Notes under the pieces: model-generated
The model's database searches: none
Told to the model about the DNA's origin: nothing
What the model saw: the letters and a program-made list of their open reading frames with translations, nothing else
Origin: Siphonodentalium dalli
Lineage: Eukaryota; Mollusca; Scaphopoda; Gadilida; Siphonodentaliidae
Reading direction: 5' to 3'
Assembly: GCA_032622095.1 (NCBI GenBank)
Contig: CP136067.1
Location: 41,585,549 to 41,649,548, forward strand
Length of the DNA: 64,000 nucleotides
Shown here: piece after piece, positions 1 through 11,738 of the stretch
Layout of the letters: each line of letters starts with the position of its first letter
Position numbering within the stretch: the first letter of the stretch is position 1
Translations under genes and position numbers: made by a program

Positions 1-540
1 ACATTATATTAGAAGCATGTGTATTTTATACTGTGTGTAATTATTGATCATTGTGATATTTTCGCTCAGTGAAGTTGATTTTTATCCACTGGAGATTTAT
101 GTAGATATCTGCAATAGGCGCAATTTAATGAGGTTCCCAAGGTAGTGATAAACAAAACAATAAGATAGAAGTAATCAAGACATCCGTCGGTCGCGAGTTG
201 CCAGATGGGAAATACATGAGGGCTCAAGTATTAGTTTTACTTTGATAATGGCATGTTTTTTCAGTTTGGTAATCAATTCGTGTGAACTTAAATGTGCATG
301 TTGCAATAAATAACGTAAATATACTAAGGGAACTCGAATGCCAGCCGACCCCTAGTGCTTCTATGTGGTCGTTTAGCTTGGTAAGACCATATTGACCACA
401 GGTGTTATATACAGATATACAGTGACAGGCGGACATCCAGGTATGGAAGTCACTCTCCAATTGCCATGTAGCGACATGGTCAACAAAAGTTGAGGACTTC
501 CGTAGAAATATGAAGTATGAATGTATGATGCAGATGAAAA
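1..540. other. Unassigned left edge
   Basis: AT-rich sequence with no recognisable domain, RNA or terminal repeat. An open frame on the minus strand (224-634) runs into the adjacent tandem repeat and resembles no protein I know, so I read it as chance. Confidence 0.5.
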
Positions 541-900
541 CTGTGATTGCAGTAAGGTGGCCGCTTGCCCCCAAGCTGCAATCCAATATGATACATCGAG
601 TTTTATTATTCAGAAGAATATCGATGTGTTGCACAACAAGCAGCTATAATTTACGATGAACACTTTGGTTCCAGCAAGAAGGCCGCTTGCCCCCAAGCTG
701 CAATCCAATATGATACATCAAGTATTATTATTTCGAAGAATATCGATGTGATTTACAATAAGCAGCTACAATTTACGATAAAAACTGTTTTCAGCAAGGT
801 GGTCGCTTGCCACCAAGCTGCAATCCAATATGATACAGTGAGTATTAGTATTCCAAATATTATTACTGTGTTGTGCAACCATCCTCTATAATCTACGGAT
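541..900. repeat. Three tandem units of about 120 bp
   Basis: The block AAGCTGCAATCCAATATG starts at 573, 695 and 815, so the period is 120-122 bp. Similarity continues through each unit, including the flanking CCGCTTGCC block and an AATATCGATGTG block in units 1 and 2. Unit 3 is the most diverged, especially in its last 50 bases. The array stops about 40 bp before the predicted 3' end of the Penelope-like element, so it may be that element's 3' region or the locus it entered. Confidence 0.85.
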
Positions 901-941
901 TGTTTAGAATTATAAAGATGAACGAATATGTCCGAGGCGCG

Positions 942-2754
942 TTATTTTCGATTGAGCGAGGGTTTAAACTGGTTTATAAAATGTTCTTTTACTTCTAACA
1001 ATTGGGGATCGGATGTTGTTTAGAACGGAAATATTTTGAAATCCCCCCCCCCCACTACATTCATCGATGTGTTTGCTAACATATAGTGTGCGGTAGTTCG
1101 TATCCCGTATCCCCTGTTTGTGCAGTGTTACTCTGTGTCGCAGATTGGTTGTTTGACCGATATAATTGGCGCCACAGTTTGAACATATCACTACATAAAT
1201 AACATTTTCTGATTCACATGTCATGTCCCGCTTGACTTTGAAATCCATATATGCGTTCTCGAACCTGAATGATGAACCTTCCAATAAAAGGGGGCATGTC
1301 CCACAACGTGTATCCTTGTTATGAACTTTCCTGCACGATTTTACAAATGGTATTGTCGGAATGACACCATCTGAGAATCGGGCTTTACAAAGTGTGGTTT
1401 TCAAACTTGGCGGTTGTCGTTTACTTTTGATGATATGTGTGGAATTTAGTACTCTCCTCATACGTTCACTCTTCTTCAAAATAGGTAAGTTGTTATATAC
1501 CACGGGAAATAACTCAGGGTTTCGATTGTTATAGGTTGTTACCATAGCAAGGGGTGTTTTGTCCGCTTTTGAGTGTGGTTTTGTCTGTCTAAGCTCTGCA
1601 AGGGAATACGATTGGGCTTTTTTAATGCCTTGATCTATTAAGTTAATGGGATAACCACGCTTTACTAGAGTGGTTCTGAGTTCCGCCAGTCGGATTATTT
1701 GGACGTTGGAGTCTGAGACTATTGTACAAATGCGTCTTGCTAGGTTATATGGGATGTAATTGCGACAACTTCTGGGATGATTGCTTTTAAAGTGAAGGTA
1801 TTGCTGAGTGTCTGTTGATTTGCGATAAATGTCCGTTGAAATTTTTTTACCATCTTTTATAATGAGAATATCAAGAAATGGAAGTTTTTGTGGGCTAGTT
1901 TCTATGGTAAATTTTAGGTCGGCATTGAGTCCATTTAAAATCGAGCCCAGTTCATTGACGTCACCCCATGATTTCTGCCAAAATATATTGCAGTCATCTA
2001 TGTATCGTTTCCACGAGGTTTGGAAATTGTCACTGAACGTTTTGTCATATCTCTGTTGTAGAGACTCGTAAAGTTTTTCTTCAAGAAACCCAAGAGTTAA
2101 AGTGCTATATGTTGGGGCCATTTTCGTTCCCATTGCGGTCCCTTTTATCTGTTTATAGTTCGTTTTGCCCATCTGAAATGTATTATTTTCGAGGATGAGT
2201 CTTACTGCATCTTCGACAAAAGCCATAGTAAATCTGTCGTTGACAGTTTCCGGATATTTTTTCATCCAAAATTGAATTGCATCCTGGCCTAGTGAGTGTG
2301 GTATGTTGCTATATAAGCTTACAACATCGAAATTTACCAGGAGGGTGTCATCTGTAACTTCCGTGGGAATATAGTTTAGAAAATCAATGTCATCTCTGAC
2401 ATAGCTTTTAACATGTTTGAGCAGGGGTTTTAAAATTATGTCTGCAAGGTTGCTCAGTCTGCTAGTTGTGCAAGCTGGTCCCGCAACGATCGGGCGAAAT
2501 TTGAGATCCTCAGGTCGGTATACACTGATGATTTCGGAATTTTGTTCTTCTATCGCGGCTTTTATCTGGTTAGATTTGTGACATTTAGGTAATCCATAGA
2601 AATTACTCGTTTTACAGCTGAAATTTGTGAGATAGTCGACTTCCTTTTTTGTGAAGCATTTCTGGTGTTTATTGATAAGTTTCTTCAATTTTCCCAGAAT
2701 TTCTTTATCTATGTTTTGGGGAATTTCCTCATATGTGTTATGATCTGATAACAT
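942..2754 (-). pseudogene. Penelope-like RT and GIY-YIG endonuclease (broken)
   Basis: The longest open frame of the window (stop at 964) encodes about 596 residues. It shows a palm entry motif FRPIVAGP near residue 87, RT motif A FDVVSLYSNIP near 143, motif B QIKGTAMGTKMAP near 203, the catalytic YIDD of motif C near 252, and motif D with PFLDILI near 294. A cysteine/histidine linker (CRKVHNKDTRCGTCPLL, near 480) precedes the GIY-YIG endonuclease, where VIYVVICSNC and NYIGQT supply the two tyrosine motifs and the RHR arginine follows. After a run of G bases (C on the plus strand, about 1043-1053) the conserved tail continues in a different frame with one stop and ends at a stop at 942-944. 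That points to homopolymer slippage rather than a natural terminus. Its own ATG is only the first methionine after the upstream frameshift. Confidence 0.9.
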
Positions 2755-2780
2755 ATCCCTTATTTTGAGTTCATAATAAT

Positions 2781-3190
2781 CTATGTCCTTATGACTATGG
2801 CACCCCCTTTATCCGACGATTTTATTATTATTTTTTTGTTATTTTTAAGACTGGAAATAGCTTTTATTTCCGACTTTTTTAGATTTTTCTTGTCGCTGTC
2901 TGGACTGTTTAGTGGGTATTGTTTCAAAGTCTTTATAAATTCTTCCAAGGCTCGGTCCCTATTAAGGTCAGGGCATTTGGATGACTTATTACGGACGAGA
3001 GAGGGGTCGATATGTTTTTCGTCCAAATATCGTTCTGCTAGTCGTAATTTTCGAGAGAATTCATCAACGTCTTTTTGCAGCTCGTGTTTATTAGATGATG
3101 TGGGGGTGGGTGCAAACTTTAACCCCAATTTTAATAAGTTGGCCTCGTCATTGGACAGGGTGTGTGACGAGAGGTTGAAAATTTTGGGTT
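2781..3190 (-). pseudogene. Penelope-like N-terminal conserved block
   Basis: This short frame carries two hallmarks of the region just before the Penelope RT: a NLSSHTLSNDEANLLKLGL block followed by KFAPTP, and a downstream KSSDKGGAIVI block. The similarity begins upstream of any methionine (from about 3180), so this is a continuation of the frame to its right. The frame stops at 2781 while RT similarity resumes in another frame within a few codons (about 2784-2793), which fits a single-base loss. Confidence 0.85.
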
Positions 3191-3733
3191 GTTCGGTCCC
3201 ATCTCCTGTTTGTGTCGTCCCTTGAGGCGACGGCGGTTTTCTAAAAAATTCTGGTTATTGGATGGGGTTGGTGGTTTGTGACAACTCTGGATATCATCGC
3301 GAGCGGTGTCTAAATTACTTCCACTTACGGTGTTTTGAATATCTGTTGATTGAGGTCTGTCGTAAACTTTCTTCCTTGTCACCAGTGAATGACTGTCAAC
3401 ACGGGAGTTTGTTTTTGTTATTTCGGCATACGATCTTCGAACAACTGTATTCTTAACTGATTGTCTTTCCGAAATATCGCCCGACTTCTCCGTGCTTGGT
3501 TTTATTGTTTCGGAAACAGATCGCAAGTCTGGTTTTTCTATGATGTTAGCATCAATGCCCGTGCTTCTGTTACTGCCTGTAGTAGTTTGGCTTTGGCTTT
3601 TCAACCACTTCAGTTTTTTCTCGCAGTTGATGTTGATTTTTGTCCGAATATGAAACTTTTCTTCATACCATAGTTTTATGAGCTTGGAAATTATCTCCCG
3701 GTTTGTCCATTTTGAGCTTATTGTTGATGTCAT
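3131..3733 (-). pseudogene. Penelope-like N-terminal extension
   Basis: An open frame of about 200 residues, basic and Ser/Thr/Asn-rich and low in hydrophobics, without a catalytic motif. It runs directly into the Penelope conserved block but in the wrong frame, and its last 12 or so residues are an out-of-frame reading of that block. The ATG at 3733 is plausible, though the frame stays open a little upstream. Such poorly conserved basic N-termini are common in Penelope-like elements. Confidence 0.7.
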
Positions 3734-3790
3734 GTCTCGGTCTATCTGTTCACATCGCTCTGCAAATATCTCCTTCTTATCTTCCAGAGT

Positions 3791-4880
3791 TACTTATATA
3801 TATGAGGTCACTCCAAGTTGGATTTAATGCGAATTAACGCGATCAGGTAAGATATGTACATCTTGTAAACAGAAAAAAATGAGAATGGCATGCACGTATA
3901 TGTCGTTTAAGCCCATAACATATATTTTAACAATTTGCCCATAACACAACATATTAATAATACAGAGTTATGATGAGGTGGAAGTGGGGTATGTTATGTT
4001 GAGCTAACTGGTCCCCCTGTGTCGGTAAAAATAGTTATATACATATATAACTAATTTGATCGTACCTGTGAATGAACGCATTACTATGAGGTTTTGATGG
4101 ACATATATATACGACTTTTGAAAAGAGTATGTTTTCACACGTTTTGATTTTTTGTCAGGCTATCAGAGTTTTCAATACTAGTATTATTTGCACTCTTCAT
4201 TCATTGACTATCAGAATTTGTCATAACAGTTGGTAGTGGTTTGCATTATTTTGTGGTAAGTAATTGATTCTGATAACTAAAGCGAAGACATGTTGATATA
4301 ATCTGATGATATGGGGATGATCGAATCGTATTGTGCATCTCGAACGCAATGTCTCCATATTATGATCAATGACAACTAGAGTTTTAAATTAAAAATTATA
4401 TATACATATTTTAATAGTCGTGTTAAATTTAAAGAATACTAGTAAATGTATATGTGGTAGTAATTTCAAATAAGTGAATAGTTTGCAAAAATGTGTTTCT
4501 GAAACCAATTTTACCTCGAAGCAGTGTAATTTTCCCAGAAAGCCAATGTGACCTACCTTATAATACCATGCATATAAACACGTCAAAATATCCAGAATCT
4601 GTTATGTTATTCATTCGGTCGTTTTGATATTCCCAACGAATAAAACATTGTATACGCAGCTCATTGTGAGCAATACTGGTAATTATCCCAATGGTGTTCT
4701 AACGTTCTTCTGAGTGTCGCTTGATTGAAAACAGTTAGCATAAATTTTGTTAAAAATCACTTTCAGCATTATTTCCTGTTGGTAAATTGGCTGGGTGAAT
4801 AGTTTGTAAAGACATACGGTTTCAACGGCCTTATTACTACAAGGTGTTGGTTTTCGAGAGCTTAATTGACCAGTTGTCCA
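3791..4880. other. Unassigned spacer
   Basis: AT-rich DNA between the Penelope-like element and the next interspersed repeat. I see no exon, RNA gene or terminal repeat. Confidence 0.5.
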
Positions 4881-5235
4881 ACATATCTTCGCGGAAATAC
4901 GCACGTAATCGACCTATAATGTGGAATAGGTACTTAATGAGATTATTTTATTCTGAAATAAGCAGATAAAGGACTCTTACGCGTTATTTCGTTTTATGGC
5001 GCGGGCCAAAGTGAAAACCCCTGTAAACGAGCGTACACACAATAGTTGTGAGTTGACTTATTTGTGTCATTGTCCGCACATACTCGGCTTAGAATCGGCT
5101 CATTATGAGTCTATAATGTGACTAAAATGATCTTATTTTCAGCCCATTATGGACTCACAATTAGGCGATTCTAAGAAGATTATCTACCTAAAACAAATTC
5201 TATTATAAGCAGACAACGTGCTGGTTTTCGAGAGA
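4881..5235 (+). repeat. Interspersed repeat family R1, copy 1
   Basis: About 350 bp that recurs in the same orientation at 7170-7510. Shared blocks include ACATATCTTCGCGGAAATA, TCTGAAATAAGCAGATAA, ATGGCGCGGGCCA, CTTATTTGTGTCATTGTC and GTGCTGGTTTTCG, in the same order with small indels. A weaker relative with the COUNTRY-neutral features of alternating ATTATG and CTCA blocks lies near 41040-41220. No coding capacity or clear termini were seen. Confidence 0.8.
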
Positions 5236-5619
5236 ACATACTGTACAATTGGAGGCAAACATCCGTTTTAACGAATGGCGCTCGCGTAGAATGTGTGTTA
5301 TTAGCGAATGCAATAGGAAATCTCATGTTCAAGAAACTTACTATGCAAAGACGTCTCAATTGTGGAGCTGTCTTTCGCACCTCATAGACAGTTTCTTGAA
5401 ATGTGGTCGAGGTATCATTCAGTGAAACACCATCTTTCAAGCGACCTGTTTACGTGGTTGCTTGCAACAAATCAATGGCGATAATGCTTGCTTGGTCCAT
5501 CATAAGGAACAGCCTTTCGAGTACATTTGGGGATGGTTCAAAATCATACCCCTAAATTCGCAGTGTGACAACTCAGCCAACAGCTACATATGACAACGAA
5601 TTGTCTTATTATTTGTTTG

Positions 5620-6240
5620 CAAGAAATAGTCATGAACCGGTGAGAAATGAACTTTTCCGAGAACACTCATTTGCGTCAGGATTTGGTGGGGGAGTTGTCA
5701 CAGTCTGGATATCTTCCCACACAGCAGCTGCAGATGACCCATGATTTTATTGCTTATTCTGCTTTATATACATAGTCATGAAACGGTGAGTTTGTAACTT
5801 TTTGGAGAGAAAAGTTGTTTGAGTCAGGGGTGGGGGTGTGTCAAGTTATGGATATATCCCAGCCACCATATGCCAATTTCTCGACGTTCATGACTATATA
5901 CAAAGCAAAATAAGCAATACAATGTGATCATTATGACATGCGTATGTTGGGTGGGGGAGATCGACATGACATCTCCTCCCCGCATTCCACCCCTGCCAGA
6001 CTAAAACAAATGTTACCAGGGAAATGTTACGCCGAATCACGGCTATATAAAGCAAACTGAACAATATAATCATAAGGTGATTTGTTTTGTCATGTAGCTG
6101 AAGGGTTCAACTAAATTGTGTTAAAAAAACATTCATTGGCATTTCAGGTCATACTAATGCCTACATGTATGAAGAGAAAATATGTTTTGTCATGGGTGAT
6201 ATGGGATATCCAGGGTGGGGGCCTATCTGGGGGAAGATGA
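5620..6240 (+). repeat. Degenerate tandem repeat, about 135-bp period
   Basis: A phrase of the form TAGTCATGAA.CGGTGAG, then a G-rich GTCAGG..TGGGGG stretch, then TGGATAT.TCCCA occurs at about 5628-5720 and 5773-5860. More distant echoes run to 6220 (CATGGGTGATATGGGATATCC). The units are diverged and have no coding meaning. Confidence 0.6.
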
Positions 6241-7169
6241 CAATGTACATGTATACCAGTATTCTGGATTCAACAAAAAGGCTCTACATGTTTTATAGCA
6301 CACAATTACTAAAACTAATTATTATTTCCGAACCCAAATGATATATTTATAATTCAGTCTCAGACATTTTGGTAAATTGAAGTTATGGATATGACTTCTG
6401 CAAATGTGTGAAAACTATGATATTAGTTTGGAATAACTATGTCTTGCAATTCCATATTTTCTTAACTGCTGCTCAAGATTCACCCCTCCCTATTAACAGG
6501 AATGAATTATTCGGATGTAGGATTAAAATTCACATTTACCGAGAATCATTCACTTCAAGCATTGTTGATCAATGTATAATTTGAAGGAATACATGCGTGA
6601 ATTTTGAAACACATTGCTGTAGAATTTCACAAACACAAATATAGTATTTTGTGAACAAAGGTATTAATTGCAAGAATATTTTTTAGGGATTTTCTGTATG
6701 ACTGCAATGACGAATAAAATATTTCATTTTATATTAGTGTGTTAACAGTTATACTTTGAAAGCCTGCTATTGCTAGTACGCACCAAAGTTACATAACTTT
6801 ATTCAGCTTGATGACTAAATATTTAATTACCCAATTAATTCATTTGAAATTGACTAAATATTTGGTCAGATTTTGTAACTAACCCATTGGGCGACCTTAT
6901 GTTGGGGTGAGGAACTATACTAAATATTGGGTTGATTGTAACCCAACATTAGCAGACTCAATTAATTAGCTGCCTTTATTAATTAAAGTTTAGTCAGTTA
7001 AAAATTGAGGAAAAGTGAGTTTCACAATAACCCAATTTTTTTTACATTTAGTCAAATTTAGAGTTTTGTAAATTGGAACTAAACTTCAGTCGGAACCGAC
7101 TAATAGTTGGATTATAAAATGATTGGTGAAAATTGTTTAGCCGGCGGTGGGCAACTCAATTAAAATTGC
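6241..7169. other. AT-rich spacer
   Basis: Strongly AT-rich. From about 6810 to 7100 short AATTAATT and ACTAAATATT motifs recur in both orientations, which may be an old palindromic MITE, but I could not define its ends. Confidence 0.4.
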
Positions 7170-7510
7170 AACATATCTTCGCGGAAATATGCTCATAATC
7201 GACATATAATGTGAAATATGTACATGTTTTTATTTGATTCTGAAATAAGCAGATAATGGACTCTTACCTGCTATTTCGTTGTATGGCGCGGGCCACTGTG
7301 AAAACACACGTTAAAGGGCATACGCCGAACAGCCGTGAGTTGGCTTATTTGTGTCATTGTCTGCACATAATGTGCTTAAAATCGCCTTACTATGTGATGT
7401 GACTAACATGTTCTCATTTTCAGCACATTATCGACTCAAAATGAACCAATTCTAAGAATATTATCTATCAAAATTCAATTATAAGATGATAATGTGCTGG
7501 TTTTCGGAAC
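7170..7510 (+). repeat. Interspersed repeat family R1, copy 2
   Basis: Second copy of the repeat at 4881-5235, same orientation, diverged by substitutions and small indels. Similarity begins at ACATATCTTCGCGGAAATA (7170) and ends at GTGCTGGTTTTCGG (about 7492-7506). Confidence 0.8.
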
Positions 7511-9242
7511 TGTTTTGTTAATGTATTGCGCCATCAACAATTCACTGCGCCAATATAGCTCCGTGTGTATACGCGCTGAATCAAAATATTGCTTGCTTTT
7601 TTAGTATAATGCAACTGATCAGTCAAGTTCTTTCGTCATTGCCATAATCAATTTATTTGAGATGACTAACACTGAAAATTTCGTTGACTTTTAGCTGGCT
7701 CAACAATTATTCAATGCTGGTGTAATTATAGCCCCCAATAAGAGTTGTCGAGTACACTGTCTATTCAACTGTTAATGTGAAATCTATCAACAACCCAGTT
7801 ACTACATATACAACGGTTGTGGAAATAAAATGTGCACGAGGTGCGATGGAAATATGTGTTGTGTTTATTCAGAATAAGCAACGGAATTGGAAATGTCGGG
7901 AAATTAATGAAGTTCCCTGTATTGTATCCGACAATTGTCTGTTTGACGATTTGAAATTAATCCGTGATATTATAAATGTGATTCATATGTTTAATCTCTG
8001 AATTGTCTATGGTGCAAACAGAAAGTAGAACACCGTCTCCGCACTATTTAATCTTTAATGATGTGTTGAACTTAAGAAATTGTGCAAAAATGATGCCGTA
8101 AATACATGTGTAATATATAAATGACTGCGGTTATATATGCACAGTGTTGTAGATTGCTTTATTGTTCTTATAACTTAGTATCACCAGAGCCCACTCCATT
8201 CACTGAGCGTTGCCATCGATGATGTGAATTACTGCATGCCATCCGTGGCACGAATTAGTTTAAACAGTATTTATTTCCCCTCTATGGATGTTCACATATA
8301 TAATTTCAATAGGTACACATTTAGAAGAAAATGGGATTAGGTATCAACTATCAAGCCTCTCCCTTGACAACGGCGTGGCCCTACTTGACTACAAGTCAAG
8401 TAGGGGTAAATGATAGGGCAGAAACAAATTCATGGAAAGAGGAAATATGGGGTGGAGGCGAGACAGAGGGACATAACATAATGTCAACATTGAGAGAGAA
8501 GGTCAGAAAGTACAGAGTGTGAGGTCTAGTTATATATGTTAATATGCATAATAATTAATTTCAAAATAACCAGAAATATATATAATAATAAATTTCAACG
8601 AAATAAAAGTATTTGTACATATTTATGAACAAAAGAATAACCATGTGAACATATGCAGTGGTCCGTTGACCGACGATCTACGTGGATAAATCGAATTACG
8701 TACAAAATAGGAAACTCTCCAATCGATTCTCCATGTATTTGATACAAAAAGAAGCTAATTGTAAAATAAAAATGATAACCCAATTCCGAAACAACAATCG
8801 ACCAAACAAGTTTCCCAATTTCAAGGTAAATATTAGGGTACTACGAAAATAAATACATCAAAACTATTGCGGGTCACGCGTATATCAGATGTATTCACAT
8901 GTAGCCAATTATTAATAACGCCACGTTTATGGTGGGACCCACGTCGGCCCAGATAGATGTCAAAGTTTTCGGTCAACACAATTGGCCAGATGAACTTTTC
9001 TTCGATCATTTTCTAAAACGTATTGGCAATTAATTCTTTTCAGACCCCCCCTACAACCCTCTAAGTCGTATACTGCTACCTCAGTACAAATTCACTAAAC
9101 AGTTCATAAACACCGAAGAACAGTTGCTATGGTGTTGGCCGAAATCGGGATGTAAAAAACTGCTATAGTTAAAAAATGTGCAAGTCCCAAACCAGGAACA
9201 TTGTGTTTTTAGAAATACTTCAATGTGTTCTTAAAGATGTGC
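7511..9242. other. Unassigned spacer with small hairpin and inverted repeat fragment
   Basis: No gene recognised. A 12-bp-arm hairpin (CCCTACTTGACT, then AGTCAAGTAGGG) lies at 8379-8405. A fragment at about 9040-9094 is an inverted match to the start of the MITE that begins at 9243 (CTACAACCC, then TACTGCTACCT), which suggests a rearranged extra end. Confidence 0.5.
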
Positions 9243-9885
9243 TAAGGTAGCAGTACACGATTGCACGGGTTGTAGGGGGTCTGAAAAATAGAAAATTAAG
9301 TATCTGGGGGGGGGGGCATAACAGCAAGTGCAGCCTGTGTTAATGTGTCATTACTGGTTTGAAGGTTTAATTATTTTACAAAACTGGGAAAGTTCTAAAA
9401 AATAGAGGAAAATTTGGATACGCAACAGGATTTCCGTATTCAGTGAAGGCCAGCTCTGTGTTATTGGTTACAGGAAAATAGCCCGATTTCTCTCACCTGA
9501 GTTTTGTGATCTGCGCTTGCAAGATATTTTTTTCAAATTGATATGATAACTTTTTTCTATTTAAAATATTCCTCAGCTCTAACACAACTCTATCACGTGG
9601 AAGAAGCTTATTTACTGACATTCGCTCTGTTATGGTCTGTTTTTGGGTTGAAAGTGGTCAATTTGAGTAAAAAAAATGGGTAAAATTGAGCGTTGTGTGT
9701 GTGCAAACCAAGGGACATAACTCAATGACACATATGACAAAGAAGCTAAACTACAGACATGTGAGTACATCTAAAATGTCTGTAGAAACTAAAACATGCT
9801 TGATGGGACATATGCCAAAGATAATGGCTCAGCATTGATTTGAATTGCAGTACCCCCTCCATGGTTGGCCAAAATTGCTACCTTA
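9243..9885. mobile_element. MITE family M1, copy 1
   Basis: Begins TAAGGTAGCA and ends TGCTACCTTA, a 10-bp perfect terminal inverted repeat. The same sequence recurs at 11182-11738, sharing the leading block (CGGGTTGTAGGGGGTCTGAA) and the trailing block (GCAGTACCCCCTCCA). This copy holds about 80 bp near 9690-9775 that copy 2 lacks. There is no coding capacity, so it is a non-autonomous element; the superfamily is not determined. Confidence 0.8.
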
Positions 9886-10154
9886 AAGAGACTATCAAAT
9901 TGGATAAATTAGTGAAAATCTACTGAAACATTTTATCTTTCCTATCTTCGTGTGTCAGTTGCTATTCACAGTTTCGTATTGATAACTGTTGTGCTCGGAA
10001 CTAGGCGCATTTTCTTGTAGAGTATTTGTCTCAGAGGCTATAAATTCTATGGATTTCAGGATTTCAGCTTGACAAGTCACTGAGTGCTCAAACTGAGAGG
10101 GTAAAAAACAAATTCAACGTATGGTTACTATGGATAAAACAAAAACATTACGGT
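9886..10154. other. Spacer
   Basis: Nothing recognised between the MITE and the duplicated block. Confidence 0.4.
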
Positions 10155-10475
10155 TCACATTTGGGGGAGGGGTGGTGATTTGATTATATATGCATCAGTT
10201 ACTCTGTACGATTCGTTTCGAGTGTTGCGTTTTTGTGTTATTACATAAAAATGACATTCATTTAACGAAACGTGTTGCCATGCAAACATTTCAACAATGA
10301 AATTCCTTGGACACCATGATGCGACAAGCCGTAATAATGTTGGTTATTTGGTTTTGGTCGTGTTTCCGAATGACCGAGTAATGTCAATACGTATATTGGA
10401 GAGGGGATAAAGTCAGCTACTGAGTTATCACGAACAGCGCGCGAGCACCAGCACAATAAAGATGTGATATAAGAT
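10155..10475 (+). repeat. Tandem duplicated block, copy 1
   Basis: About 320 bp beginning TTCACATTTGGGGGAGG and ending AAAGATGTGATATA. It is repeated downstream at 10598-10922 with matching order and many substitutions; start-to-start distance is about 443 bp. A short linker (GACCGGGCAAATAAA) is itself present twice (about 10528 and 10579). A minus-strand open frame inside it is broken in the sister copy, so it is probably not coding. Confidence 0.8.
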
Positions 10476-10597
10476 GCTATAAATAGTGTGATTCCAACTT
10501 GACAATTAAGTCATCGAATGTACACTGACCGGGCAAATAAAGATGGTTCACATAGGAGGGGATGATTATATGTACACCGACCGGGCAAATAAACATG

Positions 10598-10922
10598 GTT
10601 CACATTTTGGGGGAGGCGGTCATTAAATATGCATTAGTTATTCCCTACGATTTGTTTGGAGTTTTGCGTTGTTATATGACCACATAAAAGTGATTCTCAT
10701 GTAACGAAATGTGTTGCTACGGGAACATTCCAACAATGGAATTCCTCGGATACCACATACGAATAGGCGTATTAATATTGGTTATTCAGTCTTGGCCCTG
10801 TTTCCGAATAACCAAGTATTGTCATTGTCTTAACATATTGGGAAGGGCGGCTGGCTAGTAAATAATCACATCACATATGCTCTGGTCAGCACAATACATA
10901 TGTGATATATCTGTTCAGACCG
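10598..10922 (+). repeat. Tandem duplicated block, copy 2
   Basis: Diverged second copy of 10155-10475. Corresponding landmarks are GGGGGAGGCGGT, GAATTCCTCGGA and TTCCGAATAACCAAGTA. Confidence 0.8.
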
Positions 10923-11181
10923 CGTTTTCGACTGGGATGAGATTTAGTTTTAAGGTGGCTGGGCATGATGTGACATTTAGAATTTATCTTTGTTTTTTTC
11001 GCTATAACCAATAATTTGGGTGAAATTGGTTCATTGTATTGAAACCACAGTACTTATATTGACCTTATTTCCAATTCGCATTGAATAAACACTATATGTG
11101 TTATATATCAAAGTTATCGGTGTATGTCAGAGACTTAACTGGACATTTGCGCGTTGAAGGGTGATAACTCTATTTTTCCTG

Positions 11182-11738
11182 TAAGGTAGCAGTACACGAT
11201 TTCACGGGTTGTAGGGGGTCTGAAAAATAGAAAAATACGTATCTGGGGGGCATAACAGCCAGTGTGGCCTGTGTTAAATGTGTCATTACTGGTTTGAAGG
11301 TTCAATTATTTTACAAAACTGGGAAAGTTCTCAAAAAAGTGGAAAATTTGGATACGCAACAGGATTTCCGTATTCAGTGAAGGCCAACTCTGTGTTATTG
11401 GTTACAAGAAAATAGCCCAATTTCTCTCCCCTGAAATCTGTGATCTGCGATTTCAAGATATTTTTTTCAAATTGATATGATAACGTTTTCTCTATTTCAA
11501 ATATTTCTCATCTCTAACATACCTCAATCACGTGGAAGAAGCTTATGTACAGATATTTGCTCTGTCATGGTCTGTTTTGGGGTTGAAAATGGTCAATTTG
11601 AGTACACCTAAAATTTCTGTCGAAGTTAAAACATGCTTGATGGGACCTATTCCAAAAATAATGGCTCAGCATTGATTTGAAGTGCAGTACCCCCTCCAAG
11701 GTTGGCAAAATTTCTCGAAATCCTGTATTGCTACCTAA
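11182..11738. mobile_element. MITE family M1, copy 2
   Basis: Starts TAAGGTAGCAG and ends TTGCTACCTAA. It is shorter than copy 1 because an internal segment is missing, but is otherwise collinear. Two copies of one short TIR element within 2 kb show the family was mobile here. Confidence 0.8.

Larger units (their letters stand above)
942..3790 (-). mobile_element. Penelope-like retroelement, EN-plus, degenerate
   Basis: A single element reads right to left: N-terminal region, Penelope-type conserved block, reverse transcriptase, cysteine linker, then a GIY-YIG endonuclease. This order is diagnostic of endonuclease-bearing Penelope-like elements. The frame changes three times (near 3180, near 2787, and at a G-run near 1045-1053), and there is a further stop in the C-terminal tail, so it cannot make an intact protein. 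The 5' boundary near 3790 is only estimated; no terminal repeat or target duplication was found. About 2.85 kb is close to full length for one unit. Confidence 0.9.

Noticed and set aside
4300-4345. CTGATGA word upstream of the Penelope-like element as a hammerhead ribozyme core
   Set aside because: The matching GAAA and the three stems could not be found in the right places.
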